Below are positions 51,801-59,054 of a DNA stretch of 64,000 bases, in pieces (within the stretch, counting starts at the first letter, position 1; each line of letters opens with the position of its first letter). The stretch spans positions 25,368 through 89,367 of the IMG/VR virus record IMGVR_UViG_3300018417_000005, one strand, 5' to 3'. Source of the stretch: a virus. Made by a program: the position numbers and the translations under genes. Under the pieces are notes generated by a model. It was not told where the DNA came from. It worked only from the letters and a program-made list of their open reading frames with translations, and ran no database searches.

Positions 51801-53554
51801 AAAAATTCGGTATAAAGATTGTAGCTACAGAAAGTGTATTTAAGAAAATCAATAAGCTACCACTAGCAGAACAAATTAAACTTTTAAGCAAAATTGACGA
51901 CAAGTCGATTAGTAAGGTGTGGACTAAATCTAAGGTAAAAGAAACTCCAATTAACGAGAGTGCAGTGCCCGACAGAGGTATAAAACGCGACTTAGAAAAC
52001 TTAATGAGTAAGCCATTATTAGCTAACGATCTTAGAGGGCAAATGTCTGCTTATTTTGTTATTCCCGATCCTAATATGATTAGTGACTTTAGAGAAGCAA
52101 GGGCCACCGGTGGAGATAAATTCGACTTACGTCCTATCCTGCAAGGCTATATGCAACGAGATTTGCATCCTAGCAAAAAAAAGGAATTAGGATTAAAAGA
52201 AAGTGTAATAACTGAATCAAGGGGTGTAACTGCAAGAATGCCCGGTGAGGAATACATAAGTGTTACTAACCCTAATGACATTCTTGTAATGCAAGAAGTT
52301 ATAATAGTATCTCCTCCAGAAGCAGACAGTTACGAAAGTTTAGACGAATTAGAAGCGGCATTAGAACAAGTGATTCCCGGTGCGGCAAAAAGAGTAAACG
52401 ACAACAATCCTAATCAAGGCACAAAAGCCGCGCTAGTAGCAATAATGGCTGATAACGTCGGCGCGCCTCAGTACTGGGTTAGGTATGTACGAGCTATTCC
52501 TGCCGCAGGGGTTACTGGAATGTGGAAAACGCTAAGAGGTTATAAATTTAGGAAAGGCGCTGAAACTGAAAGTGTGCCTATTAAGCCAGCTGACCTAGTA
52601 AATGACGAAAGTTTTAAAACAACTGAACAACTTTCCACCGAGATTTTAACTAATATTGCTAGCATAACAGCAAATTCTGAACACGAAGATTTACAGGCGA
52701 TTATGGAACAAGCTGTGTCCTATGCCAGAACTGGTAGCGTAGCACCAATCGCAGGTGGCGCGAAATATTTTAACGTATTGCAAAAGTACGGCGGCGAATA
52801 TTTAGGCCCACTTGCAATTATCGACGGCGGAAACGTAAAAGGAAATACACCGGAAATGCTAGCGGCATACGAGCTAACAACACTTAAAGGCTCGCAGATT
52901 ATGTTCCCTGAAAGCACAGCATATCCGTTAGTAGACAGCGTTATTAAAGCACCGAACGGTCAAGACATCGGTGTAAGCAGTAAAGCACATACAGCAGGTG
53001 GCGCGGCAAGTAGCTTAAAAGGTGTTTACGATCAGCTAACAGATGAGATGAAACAACAGTACCCATTAGGATCGCAGATACTTGAACTTATTGCTACAGA
53101 GAGTGCAGTAAACGGTCCTATTAAAGTCGGTATATTGCTAGGTCTATTATCGACCAGAGATGCAAAATCATTACAGGAACTAGACAGAAGTTCTAAAAAT
53201 ATAGATGACTTAACATCAGCAAGATTGCGTAAGATGACTCATGCCCAGGGCATAGATAAAAGCACAGTGCATCGTGCAGAGTACAGAGTATTTTATCACG
53301 TACTTGCCGCAATTGTAAATACCATTATACCAGTTGTGAATTCTACGCAAGAATTTAAAGATGTAATGATAGCGGCACTAAACAACAACAAATATGTAAT
53401 GGTACTAACACAGGGTAAAGTTATAGGCGATGATGTTACACTAGATTACTATACAAAATTTCCAGCAGTGTTTGAAGGATCACCGCAGATTGTTAATAAG
53501 ACTTATTTTGCAACAGGACAAAAAGGAAGATTAGGATTTAAATTGAAAAAATGA
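48842..53554 (+). CDS. Giant 1570-residue protein: amidoligase-like domain plus C-terminal SSK domain, capsid-targeting leader
   Basis: Leader MRRKYSILEGIKKLNEYPN (ILE-G, LNE-Y). Residues 40-65 are an SPSQASSQ repeat. Amidoligase-like core: GFEAE (213-217), GSEIISPVYE (about 453), STGLHVTMSW (about 490) and IEFRAAGG (about 593), the order seen in COOH-NH2 amidoligases (E-x-E, E...SP, GxHxH). Note HVT rather than the usual HVH. A long coiled-coil and PPxxPE middle follows. The last 450 residues include IVSPPE, GVSSKAHTAGGAASSLKG (about 1378), a segment reminiscent of phage nuclease-like proteins. Largest gene of the window; role unknown. Confidence 0.6.
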   Translation: MRRKYSILEGIKKLNEYPNYPAMGASAKANAVSGSPTTASSPSPSQASSQSPSQASSQSPSTAPIKAQPKKPVVAKAQELQKDFEFPSKEGNVVKVISPFGAGKNKSSVVVQDQKTKEYYAIDPDEKIALPQVDQSEIQTEDSGAEALRNITTRKHRVNLGKRGHRKMEVGKRLKKISKLIRKSRLIEEPIFEINFNDKRVTQSALAAPISCGFEAETVWTTIDGGPSEEYLDNLSWDDSEIQQHIGSYEERKVREEYDSYMWDSDEINDLIIKHTDEWVNENNESEEFLEKFIDAKVDEDDIEEYRKTTLANADEEDLEILNDYSQTAWGREYVDENMTDEYREWLEEYARDNGIGLDEAVEEYYQEFSIDKWAQIVYGSVQEMIGAILDVYVDTGPGSSQEDVAHELSAWTENHSAFAKVEAGEYHQGHGDTTQDYWRVEDDPSISPDGEGLGSEIISPVYETPEMMLSEMQPLFKEMSANDVETNSSTGLHVTMSWSGKQSKTNKLKMALLLGDSYVLKQFDRENSHYTMSQKKIIDDSIVNLKQNLNDQRSLDKLEEILNEFISNDKYRTIHFKSEENDSGNSLIEFRAAGGDYLDQHELIAKTVSRYAAIMQAGHDENAFRKDYIRALVKAVNGQTSIPDEYATEFAGGKLPDNALVQGMRATLSKARYTDGLEKLAQAYQHLQMARTLKTGRAQPDMFETLSRVYEDWTDDLKAQVDADPRSTTDGDWQTAAATAQQEFADAVVMLAIDTLSGKARSKPTAALISGLRNALKEFSLNGDTLWSLITKSEILHSEEQVPVDKLQKAVSQLFHKDVGTVPKAAFTITLNPTTETLMVRQDVHNEHISFFGDIFGDETEKGIADMNKVPTQLKKEHFKVVNREEYEQARNTRGSIEARKESIENLTSHLNNVESDEQSDDNNKVIAKWTNDIQEMQAEIDKWKPILDKFYKKYGFIPKSVRYGSQNIGPEYTIIRPDTFPELSQKFGIKIVATESVFKKINKLPLAEQIKLLSKIDDKSISKVWTKSKVKETPINESAVPDRGIKRDLENLMSKPLLANDLRGQMSAYFVIPDPNMISDFREARATGGDKFDLRPILQGYMQRDLHPSKKKELGLKESVITESRGVTARMPGEEYISVTNPNDILVMQEVIIVSPPEADSYESLDELEAALEQVIPGAAKRVNDNNPNQGTKAALVAIMADNVGAPQYWVRYVRAIPAAGVTGMWKTLRGYKFRKGAETESVPIKPADLVNDESFKTTEQLSTEILTNIASITANSEHEDLQAIMEQAVSYARTGSVAPIAGGAKYFNVLQKYGGEYLGPLAIIDGGNVKGNTPEMLAAYELTTLKGSQIMFPESTAYPLVDSVIKAPNGQDIGVSSKAHTAGGAASSLKGVYDQLTDEMKQQYPLGSQILELIATESAVNGPIKVGILLGLLSTRDAKSLQELDRSSKNIDDLTSARLRKMTHAQGIDKSTVHRAEYRVFYHVLAAIVNTIIPVVNSTQEFKDVMIAALNNNKYVMVLTQGKVIGDDVTLDYYTKFPAVFEGSPQIVNKTYFATGQKGRLGFKLKK
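48968..49024 (+). repeat. 24-bp tandem repeat, 2.4 copies
   Basis: Unit at 48968-48991 repeated perfectly at 48992-49015, with a third partial copy; codes SPSQASSQ. Linker between leader and body of the giant protein. Confidence 0.9.
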
Positions 53555-54333
53555 GATTATTTGAATTGGCTGAGGCACCATACAGAGGCAACATAGGAAT
53601 CCACGAAATGATGGAATTCTATAAACTTGCGACTCCGGCTGAAAAGAAAGAATTAGACGATTTAATTCTTTCTAATAGAACCAATGAAGCATGGGATTTA
53701 ATACAACAAGTAACCGGCATGAAATTAAACACAGATGATTTAGTCACTGAGACTTTGAAAAAAGTAAATGGCAAATGGGCACTTGTAAGTAAAAGTAATC
53801 CTAAAAAAGTATTACAGTATTATAAAGGTTCAGGAAAACCGAGCAAAGAATGGGTAAGCAAAGTTGAACGTAGAGTACATAGCTTCGAAGAAGTACAGCA
53901 TGAAAATGGCACGTATTCTTCACTTCAAGTCAGCGCATCATCAGCTAAAAAAATAATAGCCTGGTGTGAAGAAAATAATGTAACTGTAAGTAATCCGGAC
54001 GAGCTACATTGTACGATAGTGTTTAGTAAAACCCCAGTTCCAGAAGTAATTAAGTTAGACGGAAAAGAAATAACAGTAACCGGTAAGGTTAAAGAATGGG
54101 AAGTACTCGGCGAAGACTGCTTAGTGTTAATGCTAGACTGTCCCGGTGCTTCGTACTTACATAAGGAAATAACAGACTTAGGTGCAACATCAGATTACGA
54201 TGAATATATTGCCCATGTTACTATTACAACACATTATGAAACTAACGAAGTGCCTGGAGTAATTCCAGATTTCGATATCGAGTTTGATAGTATACAAGTA
54301 AATGAATTAGATGATGACTGGAACGACAAGTGA
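53551..54333 (+). CDS. Acb1-like 2H phosphodiesterase with capsid-targeting leader
   Basis: 260 residues. Leader MRLFELAEAPYRG (LAE-A at 6-9, a textbook gp21 site). A middle segment KVNGKWALVSKSNPKKVLQYY / KPSKEWVSKVERRV is a small module I recall from marine phages. C-terminal 2H fold: H153-C-T155 in ELHCTIVFSKTP and H222-V-T224 in YIAHVTITTHYE, 69 residues apart, with VLMLDCP between. The layout resembles T4 57B (Acb1), which destroys cyclic-nucleotide CBASS signals. Other 2H roles (RNA ligase-type or cyclic phosphate hydrolysis) are possible. Confidence 0.65.
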   Translation: MRLFELAEAPYRGNIGIHEMMEFYKLATPAEKKELDDLILSNRTNEAWDLIQQVTGMKLNTDDLVTETLKKVNGKWALVSKSNPKKVLQYYKGSGKPSKEWVSKVERRVHSFEEVQHENGTYSSLQVSASSAKKIIAWCEENNVTVSNPDELHCTIVFSKTPVPEVIKLDGKEITVTGKVKEWEVLGEDCLVLMLDCPGASYLHKEITDLGATSDYDEYIAHVTITTHYETNEVPGVIPDFDIEFDSIQVNELDDDWNDK

Positions 54334-55067
54334 AAATAACTGACATTATTAAAGAAGGGTACGATATTCCGCGCAATCAAATGCCGCAGATTCATGCTGA
54401 CGATTTGGAAAATACACATAATGTTAAACATGGAACTATGAGTATTACTAAATTAAAACCAGCTCAGTCTCAGCGAGTTCCGGGACTAGTTGATAAAACT
54501 GCTAAAAGCATAGAAGGCGGATTCAACAAGCCTATAATGATAGACAGAGAAGGCTATGTCATTAATGGCCACCATAGGTATGATGCTTATAAAAAGTTAG
54601 GCATAAACAAGGTTCCAGTTAGTGTAGTAACAGACGCAACATTACAAGAACTTATAGACCAGTTTAGCCACAAAACAAGCGATGAGTTTGCTGAAGAACG
54701 CATTAATGAATTGGCGCAAGCAGATCTTGACCAATTAGAAAAAACAGTAGACAATTGGTTTGCTAAAGTAGGTATCGATGTTGAATTTACAAGACACTTT
54801 TTAGATAGAGTAAACGATAACAGAAATCAAAAGCCGATTACTATGTCAGAATTGGTTCGTTTATTTAAACAAGAATATAAGAAATGGGGAAAGCCTATTG
54901 CGCAGATGGGGCCAGATGCCCAAGCAGTAATGAAAGACATGCAGACAGATATAAACGTGCCGTTTGTGTTAGTGCTAGACCCTAGAAATAATGAATTAGA
55001 TTTAGTAGCTAAGACAATTATGAGAAAGAAAGATTTTAAAACCCCTAACAAGACGTTCGACGTATGA
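54330..55067 (+). CDS. ParB/Srx-fold protein with capsid-targeting leader
   Basis: 245 residues, GTG start. Leader MKITDIIKEGYDIPR (IKE-G at 7-10). ParB-like nuclease domain: SITKLKPAQ..., KPIMIDREGYVINGHHRYDAYKKLG (about 68-92), with the G-HHR core. The C-terminal half (FTRHFLDRVNDNRNQKPI; FVLVLDPRNNELDLVAKTIM) is a second domain I recall as conserved in marine T4-like phages. Could bind or cut DNA on entry; inferred only. Confidence 0.62.
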   Translation: MKITDIIKEGYDIPRNQMPQIHADDLENTHNVKHGTMSITKLKPAQSQRVPGLVDKTAKSIEGGFNKPIMIDREGYVINGHHRYDAYKKLGINKVPVSVVTDATLQELIDQFSHKTSDEFAEERINELAQADLDQLEKTVDNWFAKVGIDVEFTRHFLDRVNDNRNQKPITMSELVRLFKQEYKKWGKPIAQMGPDAQAVMKDMQTDINVPFVLVLDPRNNELDLVAKTIMRKKDFKTPNKTFDV

Positions 55068-55618
55068 GATATAGCGACTTAATAACAGAATTAGAACTCC
55101 CTAAGAACCAATGGGAATTGATTATTTCGAATGCTGATAAAGAAGAAGCAGGCGAAAACCTTGTGGACTTAGTACAGCAAGCGTACAGTAGCACACCACT
55201 AGGTAGTCACGTTAATAGCTTACGAGATGTTATTCCAAGCGACTGGGAAGTTATAGATTGGGATCCGGAAGATGATGTTGACGCTACTATGTTTTTTAGA
55301 AAGAATCGTGCAGGTGAAACTTGGACTGGCAACAAAATACAAGGAATAGGACACGACGGACAGCGAGTTAGTAAAGACAAAGTTATACAAAAAGTAAGGC
55401 AAGCATTAGATAAGCCAGGCTGGTGGATTGAATCCAGTGATGCTATGGCACATGTATTAGGTAAAATGAATGCACCTCTTGTAAATGACGAGGCTTTTTT
55501 ACAGAAGTTGTTTAATGATCCTAATTTAAAAATGATTGACGATAAGACCTATGTAAGAAAACTAGGAAACGGACAAACGATTAAGGAGACAGTTTTCGGT
55601 AAACCGAAACTACAGTAA
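55064..55618 (+). CDS. Putative capsid-targeted protein, function unknown
   Basis: 184 residues. Leader MRYSDLITELELPKN (ITE-L at 7-10). NLVDLVQQAYSSTPLGSHVN then WEVIDWDPEDDVDATMFFRK and GIGHDGQRVSK give a mixed alpha/beta fold, faintly like an acyltransferase (GNAT) domain, but key motifs are not clear. Overlaps the upstream gene by 4 nt. Confidence 0.5.
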   Translation: MRYSDLITELELPKNQWELIISNADKEEAGENLVDLVQQAYSSTPLGSHVNSLRDVIPSDWEVIDWDPEDDVDATMFFRKNRAGETWTGNKIQGIGHDGQRVSKDKVIQKVRQALDKPGWWIESSDAMAHVLGKMNAPLVNDEAFLQKLFNDPNLKMIDDKTYVRKLGNGQTIKETVFGKPKLQ

Positions 55619-55619
55619 T

Positions 55620-56291
55620 ATGAAAATTAATGATATTTTAAACGAAACTGGCGTCGGCGGCATAGCAGGTGTAGCAATGCCAATGGGCAAAATGAATCGT
55701 CGCATTCCGGGCATGGGCACAACAAAGAAGAAAAAGAAAACTAACGAAGACGTAAAATGCAAGGCCTGTGGAGATACTGGTACTGTACACTGGGACCATC
55801 AAGATGAGTTCACTGGCGATCACGTGCCTGCGTCAGCACCTTGTCCAGAGTGTGAGTTAGGAAAGAAGAAGAAAACTAACGAAGGTGAAGGAAGCCAGGT
55901 GTTCAATCCTCGTGAAAAAGGAGCAGGCACTAAGGCAACAATGCCCGGCGGCAGAATCTATATAGGTAAGGGCGAAATCGTTAAGCATAAAGATTATGGA
56001 TGGATAGCAAGGCTATGGCAAACAGAAGATTGGCGAGGTTTCGATTCGCAGGATGATGCAAAAGATTACTTATTGAGTGTATATAAAAAGAATAACGATT
56101 ATAGTAACGGCGACGATGATTACGGGCCGACTGGCCGCTCCCGCATGGCCGCAAAAGATTATGCTGATTTAGATGCTCGGCATCGAACATCCACTGGTAA
56201 ATTGAAATTCGATGACGAAGTCGAATGCAAAAAGTGCAAAGGCAAAGGCTGTGACCATTGTGACGGCCAAGGCTATCACACAGTAAAATAA
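55620..56291 (+). CDS. Capsid-targeted protein with DnaJ-type zinc knuckles
   Basis: 223 residues. Leader MKINDILNETGVGG (LNE-T at 7-10). Zinc sites: CKACGDTGTVHWDH..CPEC (about 43-75) and ECKKCKGKGCDHCDGQGY near the end, of the CxxCxGxG type. A middle Trp-rich segment (YGWIARLWQTEDWRGF) lies between. Likely an internal head protein that binds nucleic acid or metal. Confidence 0.58.
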   Translation: MKINDILNETGVGGIAGVAMPMGKMNRRIPGMGTTKKKKKTNEDVKCKACGDTGTVHWDHQDEFTGDHVPASAPCPECELGKKKKTNEGEGSQVFNPREKGAGTKATMPGGRIYIGKGEIVKHKDYGWIARLWQTEDWRGFDSQDDAKDYLLSVYKKNNDYSNGDDDYGPTGRSRMAAKDYADLDARHRTSTGKLKFDDEVECKKCKGKGCDHCDGQGYHTVK

Positions 56292-56302
56292 AGGAGAAAC
56301 AC

Positions 56303-56548
56303 ATGAACACAGAAAAAAGAATTAGATATTTACAAAGACAGTTAGAGTCAGTAGCAGACCCGGATGCAAAAGCTAAATTAGAAAAAATTCTAGTTGGCTT
56401 AGTACCAGAGCCGACTAGGACACACGCTCCAGACGGCAAGTTTAAAGCAGACGATCCGTCGACTAAAGATATAAACGAAGCATGGAAAAGTGGCGTATCC
56501 AGCAAAAAGAGAAGGAAGACCAGTGAGAGCAGTAAAAGGAAAAAATAA
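56303..56548 (+). CDS. Small protein with basic tail
   Basis: 81 residues. N-terminal helix (EKRIRYLQRQLESVADPDAKA), C-terminal STKDINEAWKSGVSSKKRRK with an INE-A site and Lys-rich end. AAAGGAG Shine-Dalgarno. May be a DNA-binding head-interior component. Confidence 0.5.
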   Translation: MNTEKRIRYLQRQLESVADPDAKAKLEKILVGLVPEPTRTHAPDGKFKADDPSTKDINEAWKSGVSSKKRRKTSESSKRKK

Positions 56549-56744
56549 CGTTTTAGGGTTAATTAATAACTTTGAAACTAGACTGTACGAATTAATCCAA
56601 GACTCGGGCTGGATAGGTGTCCAAGATCTTCAGGAACGAGAACTCTACATGGCTGAGGACTTGCATGTACGTAACGTATTAAAGAAAGTGCAGAAAGGTA
56701 GCCAGGTAGGATTTTCCACATATAACCAGAAGCAACATGTGTAA
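56523..56744 (+). CDS. Small basic hypothetical protein
   Basis: 73 residues from GTG at 56523 (GAAGGAAG just upstream), overlapping the previous gene by 26 nt; a longer start at 56490 has no ribosome site. Pattern NNFETRLYELIQDSGWIGVQDL. Not recognised. Confidence 0.5.
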   Translation: MRAVKGKNNVLGLINNFETRLYELIQDSGWIGVQDLQERELYMAEDLHVRNVLKKVQKGSQVGFSTYNQKQHV

Positions 56745-56745
56745 A

Positions 56746-56753
56746 ACTAAATA
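56746..56753 (+). promoter_or_regulatory. Variant late promoter (ACTAAATA), leaderless
   Basis: 5-nt gap to the ATG at 56759, the same spacing as at the GATAAATA sites. Confidence 0.5.
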
Positions 56754-56758
56754 ACAGT

Positions 56759-57145
56759 ATGAACAAGAGAGCATTAGCCAAAAAGTTAGATAATCTCGCT
56801 AGTAATGTAGCAAAGCGCGGCGTATACGTGGTTACAAAAAAGGATGATTATTACGAAGTACAAAATTATATGACCAAGCAGGTATTAGTAACAGAGATAC
56901 CAGTGCGAGTCTTAGCGGAACGTATATGTAACTTATACAACAAGGGCAAAAAACAGCCGATGTCACAAAAGCTACAGATGAAATCGTTATCTACTGCGTA
57001 TTTTAAACTAAAAACTGACTTAATTGTGTTCAAGCACACAATGAAAACAACAAAAGACATGGACAAATACGACGTTGCTGAGTTTAGAGCCAGCGAAGTG
57101 GCAAGTAGGCTAAATCATGTAACACAACAACTGGAACATCTGTAG
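56759..57145 (+). CDS. Hypothetical helical protein
   Basis: 128 residues, basic, with VVTKKDDYYEVQNYMTKQVLV then RICNLYNKGKK and a long C-terminal helix. No Shine-Dalgarno; predicted leaderless. No leader-like LxE site. Function unknown. Confidence 0.55.
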   Translation: MNKRALAKKLDNLASNVAKRGVYVVTKKDDYYEVQNYMTKQVLVTEIPVRVLAERICNLYNKGKKQPMSQKLQMKSLSTAYFKLKTDLIVFKHTMKTTKDMDKYDVAEFRASEVASRLNHVTQQLEHL

Positions 57146-57163
57146 GAAAAACTTTACAGAAAT

Positions 57164-57171
57164 GATAAATA
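57164..57171 (+). promoter_or_regulatory. Late promoter (GATAAATA)
   Basis: Leader of about 30 nt with CAGGAAG before the ATG at 57207. Confidence 0.8.
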
Positions 57172-57206
57172 ACAGTAATAGCTAAATACCAACAGGAAGA
57201 ACAAAC

Positions 57207-58367
57207 ATGTATTTAAACGATTTTAACCAAACTAGTAAACAAAAGATTACTAAAATTAACAAACTCCTAAAAGAAGAGTTTGCTATATCTTTGAGTAAGA
57301 AATTACCGTCAAAAAAGAAACTCGAAAAAGTTTTAGAGAACACGCTAAACACTCTTACTTCAATAAGAGTTAACAGTAATCAGTACCATACTAATCCAGA
57401 GTATTCTAAATATATCGGGCTTAAAGACGCATTAAACATAATGCTGAACGAAGGCGTATATGCAGAAAGCCCGCAGTATAACAGAATGAAAACTATGATT
57501 AGCGACAGCATTTCGCAGTTAATGGATAGCGGATACACAATGGATGAAGCCGCTGCCGAATGCATGAACCGTTATAGAATGGATAATCGCTTTGCTTATG
57601 ACGACGAACATGTTCTTCCTATCGTCTTAACAGCGGCAAAAGATTACATGGAAAACTGTGGCATGAATGCTGAAGGCCTAGGCGATGGCATAGACGAAAC
57701 AGTAACTGATTTAACTGATGCACTACTTGGCGAAATGGCCAGAGAGTGCGGTGTTGAGTTAGCGCAACAAGGTAGCATTGATGCTATAGAAGAAAAATTA
57801 CAATCGTTTGCAGAAGTAAGCGGAAAAAGCCGAGACTCAGTTGTCGGATTCCTAAATAACTTGGAAGAAGCTGATCTTGTTAACGGCATACAAATGTTTG
57901 GCAAAAAAATAGGAGCGGTAAACAGAATGCGAGCAACAGAAATTACAGAGAATGTGGACGTTACCGCGGCAGAGCTTGTTATGGCTGTTCGCGCTCTAGC
58001 AGACGATATTCAAGATCAAATAGAAAGAGTAGGCAGAATGATGAACGAAGACGTTCCTGCTATAGCTGACCAAATGAGAACAGAGCAAGGCGCACAAGCG
58101 GCACAAGCGTTCTCGGACAGTGTACATAGTACACTAAATGCTTATATAGAAGCCGGCAAGGCTGCAAAAGCAGGCATGGATCAAGCTACTGCTACAGTAT
58201 CCGGTGAAGCACCAGCAATGGACGACATGGGACTAGGCGACACAGGCGAACTTGACGGATTAGGCGGAGCAGAAGATGATTTAGGCCTAGACGACGTAGA
58301 TGTTAACGAGCCAGCAATGGCTGGACCAGAAGATGAGCCATTAGGTAGAGCACCTGTAGAAATATAA
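57207..58367 (+). CDS. Putative head-core/internal protein
   Basis: 386 residues. N-terminus MYLNDFNQTSKQKITKINKLLKEEFA (LKE-E at about 21-24), helical body with QLMDSGYTMDEAAAECMNRY, and an acidic C-terminus of Gly/Asp-rich repeats (LGDTGELDGLGGAEDDLGLD) ending EPLGRAPVEI. The helical/acidic build resembles head-core proteins. The family is one I recall from marine T4-like phages, unassigned. Confidence 0.55.
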   Translation: MYLNDFNQTSKQKITKINKLLKEEFAISLSKKLPSKKKLEKVLENTLNTLTSIRVNSNQYHTNPEYSKYIGLKDALNIMLNEGVYAESPQYNRMKTMISDSISQLMDSGYTMDEAAAECMNRYRMDNRFAYDDEHVLPIVLTAAKDYMENCGMNAEGLGDGIDETVTDLTDALLGEMARECGVELAQQGSIDAIEEKLQSFAEVSGKSRDSVVGFLNNLEEADLVNGIQMFGKKIGAVNRMRATEITENVDVTAAELVMAVRALADDIQDQIERVGRMMNEDVPAIADQMRTEQGAQAAQAFSDSVHSTLNAYIEAGKAAKAGMDQATATVSGEAPAMDDMGLGDTGELDGLGGAEDDLGLDDVDVNEPAMAGPEDEPLGRAPVEI

Positions 58368-58696
58368 TGTTGATACGCGACGTGATCCTTTCGGAAGGTT
58401 ATTTTAACGAGCTTATGGTAGTCGTTCAAGATTTACTTATACGTATGGCTTCGTCGCAAGTGCCTGAAATATCCACAGAAAAGTTTCAAGCAACATTAGC
58501 TAAACAGGGTTATGTTACCACAATTGATGAACTAATACAAGCAGTTGATCAAAGCGGATATGCTAGCAGTGTAGACAGAGAAAAGATTGTTCCCGCTAGC
58601 GAACTACCAGCAGATTTAGACAAAAAGACTGACCCTGCGTCTTTAGAGAAGATGGCAGGTAATCAAGCAATGAGTGATATTAAGTCGGAGTTATAA
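58367..58696 (+). CDS. Putative capsid-targeted small protein
   Basis: 109 residues. Leader MLIRDVILSEGYFNEL (LSE-G at 8-11). The body is helical with VPEISTEKFQATLAKQGYVTT, like a small winged or helical fold. Starts in the stop of the upstream gene. Confidence 0.52.
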   Translation: MLIRDVILSEGYFNELMVVVQDLLIRMASSQVPEISTEKFQATLAKQGYVTTIDELIQAVDQSGYASSVDREKIVPASELPADLDKKTDPASLEKMAGNQAMSDIKSEL

Positions 58697-59013
58697 TGCC
58701 TGGTATTTTTATTAACGCAACAACAGCAAGAACTGATACAAGAAATAATACAGTTATTCACGGCGAAGTTACTGCTATCGAAAATGCTGTGTACGCTAAT
58801 ATTGATGCTGGTGTACTATATGCGAACGTTAATAATACTGTTATGACTAACAGTAATGTTTACTACAATGTTTGGAACAGTATCTCTACTGACGCAACCA
58901 CACTTGACCAACTCAACTACGTAAAAGATTACTTCACTAACCTGGGCTACGGTGTTAACATCGTAACTGATCCAGGATCAAACACAACCCTACAATGGAA
59001 TATAAGCTGGTAA
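58696..59013 (+). CDS. Small virion-type protein
   Basis: 105 residues, Asn/Thr-rich. Segment TTLDQLNYVKDYFTNLGYGVNI is followed by a beta end (TTLQWNISW). Similar in style to the small structural genes at 47491 and 47908. Confidence 0.5.
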   Translation: MPGIFINATTARTDTRNNTVIHGEVTAIENAVYANIDAGVLYANVNNTVMTNSNVYYNVWNSISTDATTLDQLNYVKDYFTNLGYGVNIVTDPGSNTTLQWNISW

Positions 59014-59020
59014 ATCTAGC

Positions 59021-59048
59021 TTGACATATCCTGTCTAGGTGCTATACT
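59021..59048 (+). promoter_or_regulatory. Sigma70-type promoter, leaderless
   Basis: TTGACA (59021-59026), 16-bp spacer, TATACT (59043-59048); the ATG at 59055 is 6 nt after the -10 box. Confidence 0.8.
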
Positions 59049-59054
59049 ACTTAG

